Shown: positions 11,438 through 24,749, counted from the first letter of the stretch. The stretch is 64,000 bases of DNA from Alopecurus myosuroides (GCA_028641055.1 CM054060.1:317677344-317741343); one strand, 5' to 3'. Notes: a model not told the origin generated them from the sequence alone. Program-made: numbers and translations.

Positions 11438-12662
11438 GCGAGGGGCCCACACCACCTCCCAGCGCGGCCAAGGGTCCACCCGCACTCAGGCATGGTGTGG
11501 GAGCTCCAGGGGCCCCCTCCGGGTCTCCTTTGGACTTCCTTGCCCCTCTAGGAATTCTAAGACTTCTGGCTTTTGAATCGTCCAATTCTGAGAATATTTT
11601 CAGAACAAATTTTCTGAAACTAAAAACAGCAGAAAACATGAACTCGCTCTGTGGCATCTTGTCAATAGGTTAGTCCCAGAAAATCTATAAAAATGACATA
11701 AAGTGTATCAAAACATGTAGCATATGGTATGAAAACAACATAGAACATCAGAAATTATTGATACATTTATGACATATCAGCTTCCTATGTCTCAAGAGTT
11801 TAGATCTTGGCTTCCTACACCTCAGGACCTGCCTTATATAGCCAACGGGCTCATGGGTTTACAGCAGAGTCTGGGTTCCCCCCAAAATTGGTGTCCTAAT
11901 TGTAACCTTCAATCTTCTAGAAAATACCGCCTCATATGGAAAGCCGTTTTCCTAAAAGTCGGGTCCTTCTCGCGTGGGCCAAGACCCAATCCGGTTTCCT
12001 TCGGCGACCGGGTCTTGGCCCAATCCGGGTCTTGTTCCCTAGACTCCATTTCCCTTGCTTTGAGGACCCGAGAGATCATTCCCCCAACATTAGACCCCAG
12101 GTTATCATGAACTTTTAGGCTTCAGTCTAACTTGTTCATGATTAGCTGCTGAAATATAAGAAAGAAAACAAAAAAAAATATGAATGGAGTCAGGGTCTAC
12201 ATTTCTTAGTTCGTAGGTCGGCTTATCTTTCTGTCTACTTAAACGCAGACCCGTGTTTGTCCATGTACTTCACTTATTTATCAAATCTACTCTTTCCTAT
12301 TTTAGCTTATTGTAAAAATGGAAATAATTAAATTAGTTCCAAGTTGCGTTCTTATCTATTTAACCAATCCCGAAAACTGCAATAAGCAAATATGTTTTGA
12401 TTAAACCGTATCTTTAATCTTGTGAACGTGTGATTTGACATATGTCAAACCTTATCTTTATAGAATTTTCCAGGGTCCAATCCGCAAAATGTACCATGGA
12501 AACCCTAGGTTTTACCTTGCTTACCTAGCCGGGGTGAGCCCCTGGCTCATTCCCCCTGTACAGATCCACTTTGTCTTCTTCCTCCAGCGTCGTCAGGGAG
12601 CTTTCCAAGCTTTCCATCTCCGCTGCCACCGAAGTTCTGCTTGGTCACATGGGTGAAAAAAT

Positions 12663-15055
12663 ATGGCTTCCCAGGGTAGACCCGGAAAAACCCGAGGGAA
12701 GAAGAAGAAATACAACCCGACTTCCTCTACGCCGGCTGCTGGAAAACGTGAGATAAAGGCCGATTGTTCTTAGTATTTAATGACCAAGCTGATGATCGAG
12801 GAGTTGGTCTCTGAAGGTCTGGTTCCCACGTCATTGGAATGGCGAGTTCCTGGAGATGATACATGGCCCAAACCTGAACTCGGTGAAGTCATGATCTTTG
12901 GAGATCACATACGTCTCGGTTTTCGTCCCCCCGGCTTTACTTTTTTTTAGAAGGTATTGGCTCATTGGAGACTCCACCATCAAGATCTCTGTGCAAACTC
13001 TATGCTCAATCTTTGAAATTTCCAAGTCCTTTGCGAAGATTATCTTTAGATGGAGCCTAGTTAGGAGTTGTTTCTAGAATATTTTTACTGCAACCAGCAG
13101 CCGGAAAAAGCAAAAGGTCCACTCATATGGTGCGGTGGAGTTACCATCAAAAGGAGATCATATAGCATCTAACCTTCTATGAATCTAAACAGACACCCTA
13201 AATATTGGAAGAAGACATTTTTTGCTGCAAAGCTACCTCTCCTAAAGGTGAAAATACTCTTCCGGGTTACTGTTTAGGAAGGCTTGTTTTTTGAAGAGAA
13301 GATGAAGGCTCAAGCAGAGCCGGAGGCTCGCGCAGCACTGACTCCTATTATAACAAGGTTGAAAGCTCTTATCCCACATGCTCTGAAAGCTTCAGGCCTA
13401 ACCCGGTGTTGGGTTAGGTGGCGTATCCAACCGTTGAGGAAGAGGAGCAAGCTTATGTGCCAATACTATAGAAAGCTTATAGATGAGCTCATATATTCTG
13501 TGGATGATATGAGTGAGGGCACAATTGTGAAAGCTGTCAAGAAGTTGATTGGAGATAGCAAGGAGGAAATAAAAATAGCTAGCTTACCCATTTTTCAGAA
13601 GTGAACCCGGCGCCTGCCGTAAGTTCTACCCACCTCCCCTTTTTTTTAACATTTGCCTTGCGCTTATCTATTTTTCATTTCTCATTCTTGGTTACTATTT
13701 TTCAGCTAACCTCAGAATGGTGGCGAACAGAAATTGAAATCTCATGTCTGCCCGAGGAAGAACCAATTGATGAAGAGGTGGAGGAACTTGACTCTCTTGG
13801 TCAGCTTCATAATGAATTTGCTGACGCCGATTCGTCGCAGGACAATTTCGTAAACTCTAACCCGAGGAAGTGGACCCGGAGGAGATAAACCCGGGGGAAA
13901 TGAACCCGGATCTGGTTAGCAATGGAGAGGAAGAGGAGGAGCAGGCTCCTGGGAAAAGGAGTACTGATACCGCAGTCTCAAAGGTTCCCTTATCTCGTTT
14001 GTATGTTTCTCACAAAAATCGATTCTCGTCTTCATGGAGAACATGGGAAATAGATGAAACTGCCCCAAAGAGAAGGAGGACCCGGAGTTCCGGTTCTCTT
14101 GAGATTTCAGAAGGCATATCCCTCGTCGGGTTCGTCACCAGCCATCTGGGCCTACTAGTTCTCATCCTATCGCTGCAACAGAGATGATACCAAAGGATCA
14201 CTCCTTCCACACCAACTCCCCTTCTTATGATGCTTCTAGTGTTAATATACAAGCGGATTTTTTCATCAATCGTGGGTAATATATTTGAACTTTGTCGTTT
14301 GTCTGATTCTTTTTATCATTCACTATATGCTTATATTTGCTTTTATTCCAGAACTAAAGTTGTTTTGGTAGAAGCACTGGGTTCATCAAGCCTAATGAAT
14401 GTTGATAATGTGTCACCATAGACTCTAATTCCAGATTCTGCACCGGTAGAGCCGAAAATCAAAGACCCGGATCCTAATAATACACAAGATGATACAGCTT
14501 ACCCTTTGGATAGTGCTGCAAATGATGACGACGTCACTTTTATTTCTAAGAGAACGGTGGAGAAATTCACTGTTGGCACTGTGGTAACCAAGGTTTCCTC
14601 TAAGGTGAAGCCGGAGATACGCCAAGAGAAAGTGAACCCGGATTTCTAGGACAGGTTAAACTTGTTCGACGATGGAGAAATGGATAATTTGACAAGGATT
14701 ATGAGAAACAAGTCCCCCAGAACCAGGAACGTGAGACTGGCATAGTAACCGGTACCAAATAAAATTATGAGGTATGTTGTCTTCTTTATACTTATATATC
14801 TATAGCCCCCAAACTCATAGTCTATTGCCTTGTAATGAGTTGGAGTTTTATCACATAGGATGTTTTACTTTGAACCATATAGCCCCCAAGTACCGACTTA
14901 ACTACTTCTAGCAATATGGTACTTCATATGTTGTCGTAGAAATCAAAGTAATGTAGCCCTCCAAATTCCAGGTTAGTTATCCTTTAGTAACCTGGAAATC
15001 CCTATATGTAACATAAAATATACTTGGAGGTGCGAGGTTGGTCTCAGCCACCTAT
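12663..15055 (+). pseudogene. Antisense accessory gene of element B, 5' part, decayed (PF04195-like)
   Basis: On the strand opposite gag-pol, downstream of integrase and before the 3' LTR. It begins with an ATG at 12663 and a basic stretch (KTRGKKKKYNP). Next come remnants of a fold known from the grass 'putative gypsy type transposon' family (Pfam PF04195), for example LGEVMIFGDHIRLGFRPPGF at about 12880-12935, in several frames with stops. At 13284-13604 a 106-aa open piece holds SGLTRCWVRWRIQPL, another family-like block. Further open pieces at 13601-13888 and 13870-14187 are acidic with a basic PKRRRTR cluster near 14070, possibly a nuclear signal. Introns are likely. A TATA-like TTTATAGAA lies near 12455. 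The gene is interrupted by the CACTA element at 15056 and continues after 24766. Confidence 0.6.
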
Positions 15056-15366
15056 CACTACTAGAGAATAGACATTTAGTCACCAAGTTACTTGGTTACT
15101 AGAGATCAACTATTGGTTGCTAATTATTTATTGTCACTAACATTCTCTATTTCTTCGTGGTTCCTAAAATCCGGTTGCTGAATGTATTTAGAAACAAACA
15201 TTGCATTTGTTGGTTACTAAATAACAATCTCTAGTTACCAGCCCTTGGTGACTAAAGATTCAATGGAGCAACAGTAACCAAACTATTAGCTTATTGGTGA
15301 TAAATGGTACACATATAGCCACAAAACTGCTTGGTAGCGATTGCTTGGTTACTAAATGTCATCTTT

Positions 15367-18300
15367 TGTGACGCCCCGAGATCGGGCACTATGCAGATTT
15401 CAGCATTCCCGCCAAATCAACATAATAACCGATTCCAGGTTGCCACTTATGATAACATTACAACAGTTCACGAATATTCCACAATTACAACAGAAACAGA
15501 TAGATACAAGATGACTCCAACGAGCCAGGGATACAACTGATACAATACAAAGAGCCAAATAACAGCGGAAGAAACAACATATCGTCCGTCTACGGACAAG
15601 ATCCAAACTGGACTAAGAGTCCTGAAGATAACCGAGAGCGTCCAATCCCTGCCCAGGCCAAGCCGGAGGGATTCCCAAGCTAACGTCGTCAGACTTCAAA
15701 CCTGTTGACTGCAATGTTGAATATGCAGCCACGAAAGAGATTCGTGGGTCAGTACGGTTAAGTACTGGCAAGGGGGATAAAACCCATACTCACAAGATAC
15801 CGGCGTAGCCAGTCATCACAAGATACAAATACTTTGGGATCAACGGGAAGGAAGGGGTTATTGCAAAAATAAGCGACAGCGGGCTGCACTAACCAACTAC
15901 AGAGAGGTACTACAACTTCCGGCTAACAGAAAGAAGATAAGATCGAGTATTGTAACCAACTGAAAGATAACTTCAAACAAACCCATCCTGGATCTCGCCC
16001 CTTATCCGAAGAAGCAATCCGAGGATAACTCACATAGTTGGATTAATGATGGTTCAGATTATTGTGTCAATAAGCCTATTACTAGTCAAGTTGTTAAACA
16101 TTGGGTGAAAGATTGTTAATCATTAGGTTTAAGTTTTCCTGAGTACTTGTTAGCCAGTACTTTCACCAAGTAATCCATAACCGCGGAAAACACGGCTTCT
16201 CGAGAAGATTATCCCTGCAGGGTTGCACCAATTTGGCCGTACACGCAAGAATAACCCGCCAGATGGGATGCCTCCCACCAAGCGGGGTACTCTACACAAC
16301 TCAACTCTTCTTCGCATCAAGCCCAAAGCACCTTAGGCGCACGGCTAATCGAGCCCAGAAGAAAATGGACCCTCATAGCACTCTAAGAACGTGTCCTCCT
16401 ATATGCCATCTACGAAAGTTCCACCCGGGATCCAAGGGCTCGCAAGATCATGCATGCAGCAAAGGGAAAACCCGAACTAAATGAGGCGATTTGGACGAGA
16501 TGCGAATCGAGTCAAACTGAGGGGGGCGCCCATACTCGCTTCCCACATGCGGTTAGTGCGCTCATCATGGATCAGTAGACAAGACCCTTTTCCTATTAGG
16601 GTCGACACTAGCAGGCCTCAAAACCACAAAGGGCCTCCTGCCGGTGCCTTATCATCAAATTTATTATGGTTGATAACAGTAGCATGATTGATTGATTACA
16701 CATCGAGCCCCCAGAACAATAATAGAGTAGTAACAGAAAGTAACGGGTAACAGACTCGAGCAAAACAACCCTAAGCATACCAGTAAGACACGGGCACAAG
16801 CAATGGTTATAGGTGTGGAGGTGAGGCAATATCAGGGTTAAAGGATTCATGTGATAGGTTCGTAACAGAAACAACTACTACTAAGGCTAGCAGAAAAGAA
16901 CAAAGGAAAGTATCGGTAACAAGTGATGAAAGGCAGCCATTTGGCAGCAAGTGAGCATACTTGCCTGAGATCCCGCAAGGTAGCAGAACTTGTCGTTGCT
17001 CACATCATCTCAACGTCCTATCCGGGAAGAAGCAACGAACCTCGAACAAACACCGGATGCAACAATTACTACTACGGCAAAAGATCCAGCATGATCAAGA
17101 TATGGATGCATGACAGGTTAAAGATGCATCAGAATAAACTAGTTGATATGATAAACAGATTTAAATGGACCCATATGCAATTTGAGTTGCATATGAAAAG
17201 CCCATGAATTATGGTTAGATGATTTGTTTTCCAACTAATCAACAGGTGAAGGTGGATTAGCATGATGCATGGATGAGGAAAACAACAAAATAACAACAAT
17301 AGAACCAATTGAAATAAGGTTTAACAAGTTTGGAAATTATTGGTTAAGTGTGGAAAGTTTGGTTACTTAAACATGTCACACAAGAAATTGTTGTTTTCAT
17401 CAAGTTAAAGTGTTCAAAACAATTAACAAAATTTATATTTGAAAAGAACATCAAATTTTAGTTGGATTACATGTTTCAAATATTGAAATTTGAATTAGGA
17501 TGAATTTATTATGAGCTAAACAATATTAAACAAGTTTTAATTGAATTTAAAACAAGTTGGAATATTATTTGAATTTTATTTGTTCAAATCATAAATTCAA
17601 ATTCACATTTGAAAAGTTCACACTTTGATGGTTTGAAAACATATTTTGCATGTTCAAAAATATTTTATATTAAGCAAGTTATGATTTTATCAAATTTAAA
17701 TGAATTAAACAGTATTAAATTATTTAGGCAATTTAAATTATTCAAACCATGAAACAAAATTTATATTTGAAAAGGTTATTCAAAATGGTATGGAAAACAT
17801 ATTTTATTTGCCTTATTTGGAAATAGTATGGATTATTTATGAAATGTTGCAAATTACAATTGAATTATTTGAATTCAAATTTGAATTGCATTTTTAAAAT
17901 TCAAAACAGAAAACAAAAGGCACCATTAGATAGAGAATTAAATTTGGACCAGTGTGCATATTTTATTTTCATTTATTGGAGTTATAAAACTAAAGTTATA
18001 AGCAGTTGAAATCTAGGGACCATTCTGCAATTTTTAAGGGCTTGGATTAAAAGAAACGTGCTAGAATTTCTTTTGTTACCGCGCTGCACTCTACACACCG
18101 CCACTGCCCCGTGGGGCCTAGCCAGCGTGGCGCTGCGCCCGCGCGCGTGGCAGCCACCGCGGCTGACGGGTGGGACCCCGCGCGCGAAGGAAAAATAGCG
18201 AAAAAGGGGTTGCGCCCCTGGGATTCGAACCCAGGACCTGTCGCGCGGACGGAAGGAACTGAACCACTGTGTTACTGCTGCTGTTGTGATTCAGATACAG

Positions 18301-19822
18301 AGATGTTTCATTTTCAGACAAAAGGGTCGGGCTTTGCTTCCCTGACGAAACTGACGGACCACCTACCGCGATCGACAGGCAGCGATCGACTGCGTTCTCC
18401 GGTGGTGCACGACGGGCGGGTGCTCGCGACGGACGTGTGGGTGCAGGGTGTGGTCTCGGGTGCGTGACGTGCCAGTACAGGAGCAAAGGGCGAGGGAGGA
18501 GGAGAAGATCGGAGCGCTCACCGGGTTCTGTTTGTCGACGAGGCTCTGTCGACGGAGAGAAAAGGCGACGGTGGCCGGCGACGGCGCGGCCACCACAGGC
18601 TCTCCCAGCAAACGGCGAAGGGACGGGGAGACGCCGGGGACTGCCGCGGTTCCATTCCCGGCCGCGGATCCTCCTCGAGGTGACCGTGGGGGATGGGAAG
18701 GTGGCGGCCATGGTGCTCGGTGGTGGTGATCGGGTGGTTTCAGTGATGTTCAGAGAAGGACTAGCAAAGAGGAGGGGGATGGCGGCGATGGAAGGAGGGG
18801 GCTCTAGGGTTTCTGCGAGCAGAGGGTAGGGGGGTAGGTTACTTAAGGAGGATCCTAGCCTAGTACGGCAGGAAATCGGATGGAGGAGAGGGAAACTCAC
18901 GGTGGATGATGTGTTCGTACTGTCGTGACGACAGCACGAGGAAGAAGACCTCGATGAAACGGTATGGGCCAGAGAGGAAGTGGTGGGCTGGGCAGAAAAA
19001 GAAGGGAGATGGGCTTGGGAAGAAAAAGGGAAAGGGTGGGCTTGCCTCTCTCTCCACCCTTCTCTTTTTTTTTTGCTGTTTGCTTTTCAATATGAACAAT
19101 TTTTTTGGAAAAGATAAAAGAGGGAGAAGGAATAGAATTTGGAGGGGGGGGGGGTTTAGGGGTTTTCCTTTCATGAATTTAGTGGTGTTAGTTTTCAAAA
19201 CAGAAAACATGAGAAAAGGGTTAGCATTATGTTTCACAAGTTTGAAGTTTCAATTTGGTTTAGAATTTTCCAAATAGAGTTTGGGGTATTTAATTGGTAA
19301 ATGATTTTATTAAGTTGCAAACAATAATTAAAAGCAAATGTTAGCATTGTTGTTCAAACTTTGAATTATTAATGGGACTTTTTGAATTGGGATTTGAATT
19401 TCCATTAGTAATCATAAGGAGTTGATTTTTCAATCAATTTTTATTCAATGAACTCAACACTTAAGAAAACAATTATTGAATTTTAATTGTTTTTTAAAAT
19501 TTTAGTGTTTGAACCATAATTGGATCATGCCCATTATGATTGAAAATGATTTGAAATTTAATTTGCCATTAGGGTTTTGATAACAGGGAAAGTTTTATTA
19601 ACAAGCAATTGGAAGAAAACAACTTCAAATTATTGAAAAACAATTGAGTGATTTAGTTTGCAAGTTTGAAATTGGAAATTTTTGAGCAAGGGGTGAAAGT
19701 TTAAATTGATTTGAATTTTCAGTTGTGATGCAAACATGGTGCAATGCAATGTGATGCATGTGATGCAAGCAAAAAAAAGAAAACAAACAACTCTCTATTA
19801 GGGTAACACCCCAGGTGTTACA
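15367..19822 (-). repeat. LARD-2 3' LTR
   Basis: On the minus strand it begins at 19822 with a palindrome (GTAACACC-CCA-GGTGTTAC, 19803-19821 on plus). It contains a GC-rich gene-like block at 18085-18930. That block holds a 260-aa open frame on minus (18118-18900) that also occurs in the other LTR. It has no recognised domain and is probably fortuitous. Confidence 0.85.
18200..18280 (-). other. tRNA-like segment in LARD-2 3' LTR
   Basis: On the minus strand, TAACACAGTGG (18274-18264) resembles a Pol III A box and GGTTCGAATCC (18231-18221) is a perfect B box. The T-arm CCTGGGTTCGAATCCCAGG pairs fully. Past the stem, GGGGCGCAACCCC leads into TTTTT (18205-18201), a Pol III-type terminator. No good acceptor or anticodon stem could be drawn, so it is tRNA-derived and not a tRNA gene. 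The copy in the right LTR is at about 23130-23215 (B box 23165-23155). Confidence 0.5.
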
Positions 19823-20299
19823 GACGACACCACTAACAAGGGATTGCGCCCTCGCAATCCACGTGCTAACCCGGGAGGGGAAAGAAGTTCGACTATCGAT
19901 TCTTCGGGCTTCCGGTTGATCTCCTCGACACCACTAACAAGAGATTCTTGCTCGGAGTGACGACGATGTTATTCCACCAGGAACCTTCCGATGATCGAAC
20001 CTGTTGGGTTAAGGGGCTCAGAAAACGTCCACCCACGTAGGATCCTAACACTTTGAAAGATTGAGTACGAGAGTAGACTCCAAAACAAATAAGATGGGAG
20101 GGGAAATAGAATAGGGATAAGGAGAAAACAAGAATCCTATTGAGAGGTTTTCCAAAATAGTTTAGCAGAAATAGTTTTTGACACTCTAGAAACAACGGTC
20201 GTTAGCAAGGTTAACCTACAGGCTTTGCGGACCCGTTGCTTCGATAACCATTCGTATCGAAACAATCTCGGGAATCGGAACCATGGCTCTGATACCATC
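19823..20299 (-). other. LARD-2 internal domain (477 bp)
   Basis: Non-coding. It has a perfect hairpin GGATTGCG-CCCT-CGCAATCC at 19841-19860, close to the 3' LTR, and a primer-binding site at the other end. No convincing purine-rich tract adjoins the 3' LTR. Open frames at 19893-20195 and 20137-20322 (minus) show no domain. Confidence 0.8.
20281..20297 (-). other. LARD-2 primer-binding site, tRNA-iMet
   Basis: The minus strand reads TGGTATCAGAGCCATGG, complementary to the 3' end of initiator methionine tRNA, two bases inside the LTR end at 20300. Confidence 0.9.
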
Positions 20300-23200
20300 T
20301 GTGACGCCCCGAGATCGGGCACTATGCAGATTTCAGCATTCCCGCCAAATCAACATAATAACCGATTCCAGGTTGCCACTTATGATAACATTACAACAGT
20401 TCACGAATATTCCACAATTACAACAGAAACAGATAGATACAAGATGACTCCAACGAGCCAGGGATACAACTGATACAATACAAAGAGCCAAATAACAGCG
20501 GAAGAAACAACATATCGTCCGTCTACGGACAAGATCCAAACTGGACTAAGAGTCCTGAAGATAACCGAGAGCGTCCAATCCCTGCCCAGGCCAAGCCGGA
20601 GGGATTCCCAAGCTAACGTCGTCAGACTTCAAACCTGTTGACTGCAATGTTGAATATGCAGCCACGAAAGAGATTCGTGGGTCAGTACGGTTAAGTACTG
20701 GCAAGGGGGATAAAACCCATACTCACAAGATACCGGCGTAGCCAGTCATCACAAGATACAAATACTTTGGGATCAACGGGAAGGAAGGGGTTATTGCAAA
20801 AATAAGCGACAGCGGGCTGCACTAACCAACTACAGAGAGGTACTACAACTTCCGGCTAACAGAAAGAAGATAAGATCGAGTATTGTAACCAACTGAAAGA
20901 TAACTTCAAACAAACCCATCCTGGATCTCGCCCCTTATCCGAAGAAGCAATCCGAGGATAACTCACACAGTTGGATTAATGATGGTTCAGATTATTGTGT
21001 CAATAAGCCTATTACTAGTCAAGTTGTTAAACATTGGGTGAAAGATTGTTAATCATTAGGTTTAAGTTGTCATGAGTACTTGTTAGCCAGTACTTTCACC
21101 AAGTAATCCATAACCGCGGAAAACACGGCTTCTCGAGAAGATTATCCCTGCAGGGTTGCACCAATTTGGCCGTACACGCAAGAATAACCCGCCAGATGGG
21201 ATGCCTCCCACCAAGCGGGGTACTCTACACAACTCAACTCTTCTTCGCATCAAGCCCAAAGCACCTTAGGCGCACGGCTAATCGAGCCCAGAAGAAAATG
21301 GACCCTCATAGCACTCTAAGAACGTGTCCTCCTATATGCCGTCTACGAAAGTTCCACCCGGGATCCAAGGGCTCGCAAGATCGTGCATGCAGCAAATGGA
21401 AAACCCGAACTAAATGAGGCGATTTGGACGAGATGCGAATCGAGTCAAACTGAGGGGGGCGCCCATACTCGCTTCCCACATGCGGTTAGTGCGCTCATCA
21501 TGGATCAGTAGACAAGACCCTTTTCCTATTAGGGTCGACACTAGCAGGCCTCAAAACCACAAAGGGCCTCCTGCCGGTGCCTTATCATCAAATTTATTAT
21601 GGCTGATAACAGTAGCATGATTGATTGATAACATATCGAGCCCCCAGAACAATAATAGAGTAGTAACAGAAAGTAACGGGTAACAGACTCGAGCAAAACA
21701 ACCCTAAGCATACCAGTAAGACACGGGCACAAGCAATGGTTATAGGTGTGGAGGTGAGGCAATATCAGGGTTAAAGGATTCATGTGATAGGTTCGTAACA
21801 GAAACAACTACTACTAAGGCTAGCAGAAAAGAACAACGGAAAGTATCGGTAACAAGTGATGAAAGGCAGCCATTTGGCAGCAAGTGAGCATACTTGCCTG
21901 AGATCCCGCAAGGTAGCAGAACTTGTCGTTGCTCACATCATCTCAACGTCCTATCCGGGAAGAAGCAACGAACCTCGAACAAACACCGGATGCAACAATT
22001 ACTACTACGGCAAAAGATCCAGCATGATCAAGATATGGATGCATGACAGGTTAAATATGCATCAGAATAAACTAGTTGATATGATAAATAGATTTAAATG
22101 GACCCATATGCAATTTGAGTTGCATATGAAAAGCCCATGAATTATGGTTAGATGATTTGTTTTCCAACTAATCAACAGGTGAAGGTGGATTAGCATGATG
22201 CATGGATGAGGAAAACAGCAAAATAACAACAATAGAACCAATTGAAATAAGGTTTAACAAGTTTGGAAATTATTGGTTAAGTGTGGAAAGTTTGGTTACT
22301 TAAACATGTCACACAAGCAATTGTTGTTTTCATCAAGTTAAAGTGTTCAAAACAATTAACAAAATTTATATTTGAAAAGAACATCAAATTTTAGTTGGAT
22401 TACATGTTTCAAATATTGAAATTTGAATTAGGATGAATTTATTATGAGCTAAACAATATTAAACAAGTTTTAATTGAATTTAAAACAAGTTGGAATATTA
22501 TTTGAATTTTATTTGTTCAAATCATAAATTCAAATTCACATTTGAAAATATCACACTTTGATGGTTTGAAAACATATTTTGCATGTTCAAAAATATTTTA
22601 TATTAAGCAAGTTATGATTTTATCAAATTTAAATGAATGAAACAGTATTAAATTATTTAGGCAATTTAAATTATTCAAACCATGAAACAAAATTTATATT
22701 TGAAAAGGTTATTCAAAATGGTATGGAAAACATATTTTATTTGCCTTATTTGGAAATAGTATGGATTATTTATGAAATGTTGCAAATTACAATTGAATTA
22801 TTTGAATTCAAATTTGAATTGCATTTTGAAAATTCAAAACAGAAAACAAAAGGCACCATTAGATAGAGAATTAAATTTGGACCAGTGTGCATATTTTATT
22901 TTCATTTATTGGAGTTATAAAACTAAAGTTATAAGCAGTTGAAATCTAGGGACCATTCTGCAATTTTTTAAGGGCTTGGATTAAAAGAAACGTGCTGGAA
23001 TTTCTTTTGTTACCGCGCTGCACTCTACACACCGCCACTGCCCCGTGGGGCCTAGCCAGCGTGGCGCTGCGCGCGCGCGCGTGGCAGCCACCGCGGCTGA
23101 CGGGTGGGACCCCGCGCGCGAAGGAAAAATAGAGAAAAAGGGGTTGCGCCCCTGGGATTCGAACCCAGGACCTGTCGCGCGGACGGAAGGAACTGAACCA

Positions 23201-24749
23201 CTGTGTTGCTGCTGCTGTTGTGATTCAGATACAGAGATGTTTCATTTTCAGACAAAAGGGCCGGGCTTTGCTTCCCTGACGAAACTGACGGACCACCTAC
23301 CGCGATCGACAGGCAGCGATCGACTGCGTTCTCCGGTGGTGCACGACGGGCGGGTGCTCGCGACGGACGTGTGGGTGCAGGGTGTGGTCTCGGGTGCGTG
23401 ACGTGCCAGTACAGGAGCAAAGGGCGAGGGAGGAGGAGAAGATCGGAGCGCTCACCGGGTTCTGTTTGTCGACGAGGCTCTGTCGACGGAGAGAAAAGGC
23501 GACGGTGGCCGGCGACGGCGCGGCCACCACAGGCTCTCCCAGCAAACGGCGAAGGGACGGGGAGACGCCGGGGACTTCCGCGGTTCCATTCCCGGCCGCG
23601 GATCCTCCTCGAGGTGACCGTGGGGGATGGGAAGGTGGCGGCCATGGTGCTCGGTGGTGGTGATCGGGTGGTTTCAGTGATGTTCAGAGAAGGACTAGCA
23701 GAGAGGAGGTGGATGGCGGCGATGGAAGGAGGGGGCTCTAGGGTTTCTGCGAGCAGAGGGTAGGGGGGTAGGTTACTTAAGGAGGATCCTAGCCTAGTAC
23801 GGCAGGAAATCGGATGGAGGAGGGGGAAACTCACGGTGGATGATGTGTTCGTACTGTCATGACGACAGCACGAGGAAGAAGACCTCGATGAAACGGTATG
23901 GGCCAGAGAGGAAGTGGTGGGCTGGGCAGAAAAAGAAGGGAGATGGGCTTGGGAAGAAAAAGGGAAAGGGTGGGCTTGCCTCTCTCTCCACCCTTCTCTT
24001 TTTTTTGCTGTTTGCTTTTCAATATGAACAATTTTTTTGGAAAAGATAAAAGAGGGAGAAGGAATAGAATTTGGAGGGGGGGTTTAGGGTTTTTCCTTTC
24101 ATGAATTTAGTGGTGTTAGTTTTCAAAACAGAAAACATGAGAAAAGGGTTAGCATTATGTTTCACAAGTTTGAAGTTTCAATTTGGTTTAGAATTTTCCA
24201 AATAGAGTTTGGGGTATTTAATTGGTAAATTATTTTATTAAGTTGCAAACAATAATTAAAAGCAAATGTTAGCATTGTTGTTCAAACTTTGAATTATTAA
24301 TGGGACTTTTTGAATTGGGATTTGAATTTCCATTAGTAATCATAAGGAGTTGATTTTTCAATCAATTTTTATTCAATGAACTCAACACTTAAGAAAACAA
24401 TTATTGAATTTTAATTGTTTGCAAAATTTTAGTGTTTGAACCATAATTGGATCATGCCCATTATGATTGAAAATGATTTGAAATTTAATTTGCCATTAGG
24501 GTTTTGATAACAGGGAAAGTTTTATTAACAAGCAATTGGAAGAAAACAACTTCAAATTATTGAAAAACAATTGAGTGATTTAGTTTGCAAGTTTGAAATT
24601 GGAAATTTTTGAGCAAGGGGTGAAAGTTTAAATTGATTTGAATTTTCAGTTGTGATGCAAACATGGTGCAATGCAATGTGATGCATGTGATGCAAGCAAA
24701 AAAAAGAAAACAAACAACTCTCTATTAGGGTAACACCCCAGGTGTTACA
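20300..24749 (-). repeat. LARD-2 5' LTR
   Basis: It matches 15367-19822 throughout, with scattered substitutions and small homopolymer length changes (for example in the G run near 19145 against 24075). It repeats the GC-rich block (23020-23860) and the tRNA-like segment. Confidence 0.85.

Larger units (their letters stand above)
9507..11779 (-). mobile_element. Solo Athila-like LTR inside the LTR of element B
   Basis: On the minus strand it starts TGATATGTCATAAATG at 11779 and ends GTAGACATCCA at 9507. It is homologous along its length to the LTR of element F (33644-35258). No internal domain is attached on either side, so it is a solo LTR. It contains TATTTATAT on the minus strand near 10551-10543. 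The flanks (GCTGT and GCTTC) are only partly alike as a target duplication. It is about 1.4 kb without the nested hAT-like element. Confidence 0.8.
9302..12089 (-). repeat. Element B 3' LTR, split by a solo LTR
   Basis: The pieces 9302-9506 and 11780-12089 together match the intact LTR 32519-33015 (about 500 bp). In the uninterrupted copy the two halves join near 32715-32725. The plus-strand ends are TGTCGTGGGG and CCCCCAACA. Confidence 0.85.
15367..24749 (-). mobile_element. LARD-2, complete giant-LTR non-autonomous retrotransposon
   Basis: Two near-identical LTRs (15367-19822, 4456 bp; 20300-24749, 4450 bp) bracket only 477 bp. A perfect 5-bp duplication TCTTT lies at 15362-15366 and 24750-24754. 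On the minus strand the LTR runs TGTAACACC...GGGCGTCACA, and the initiator-Met primer site follows the right LTR. There is no gag, protease or pol, so replication must depend on another element in trans. LTR differences are about 1% by eye, so the insertion is recent. Part of the LTR is shared with LARD-1, but the LTR ends and internal region differ, so it is a sister family. Confidence 0.92.

Noticed and set aside
18118..18900. 260-aa open frame on minus in LARD-2, repeated at 23052-23834
   Set aside because: It lies in a GC-rich block of the LTR, is low-complexity Pro/Arg/Ser text without a domain, and its presence in both LTRs only reflects their recent common origin.
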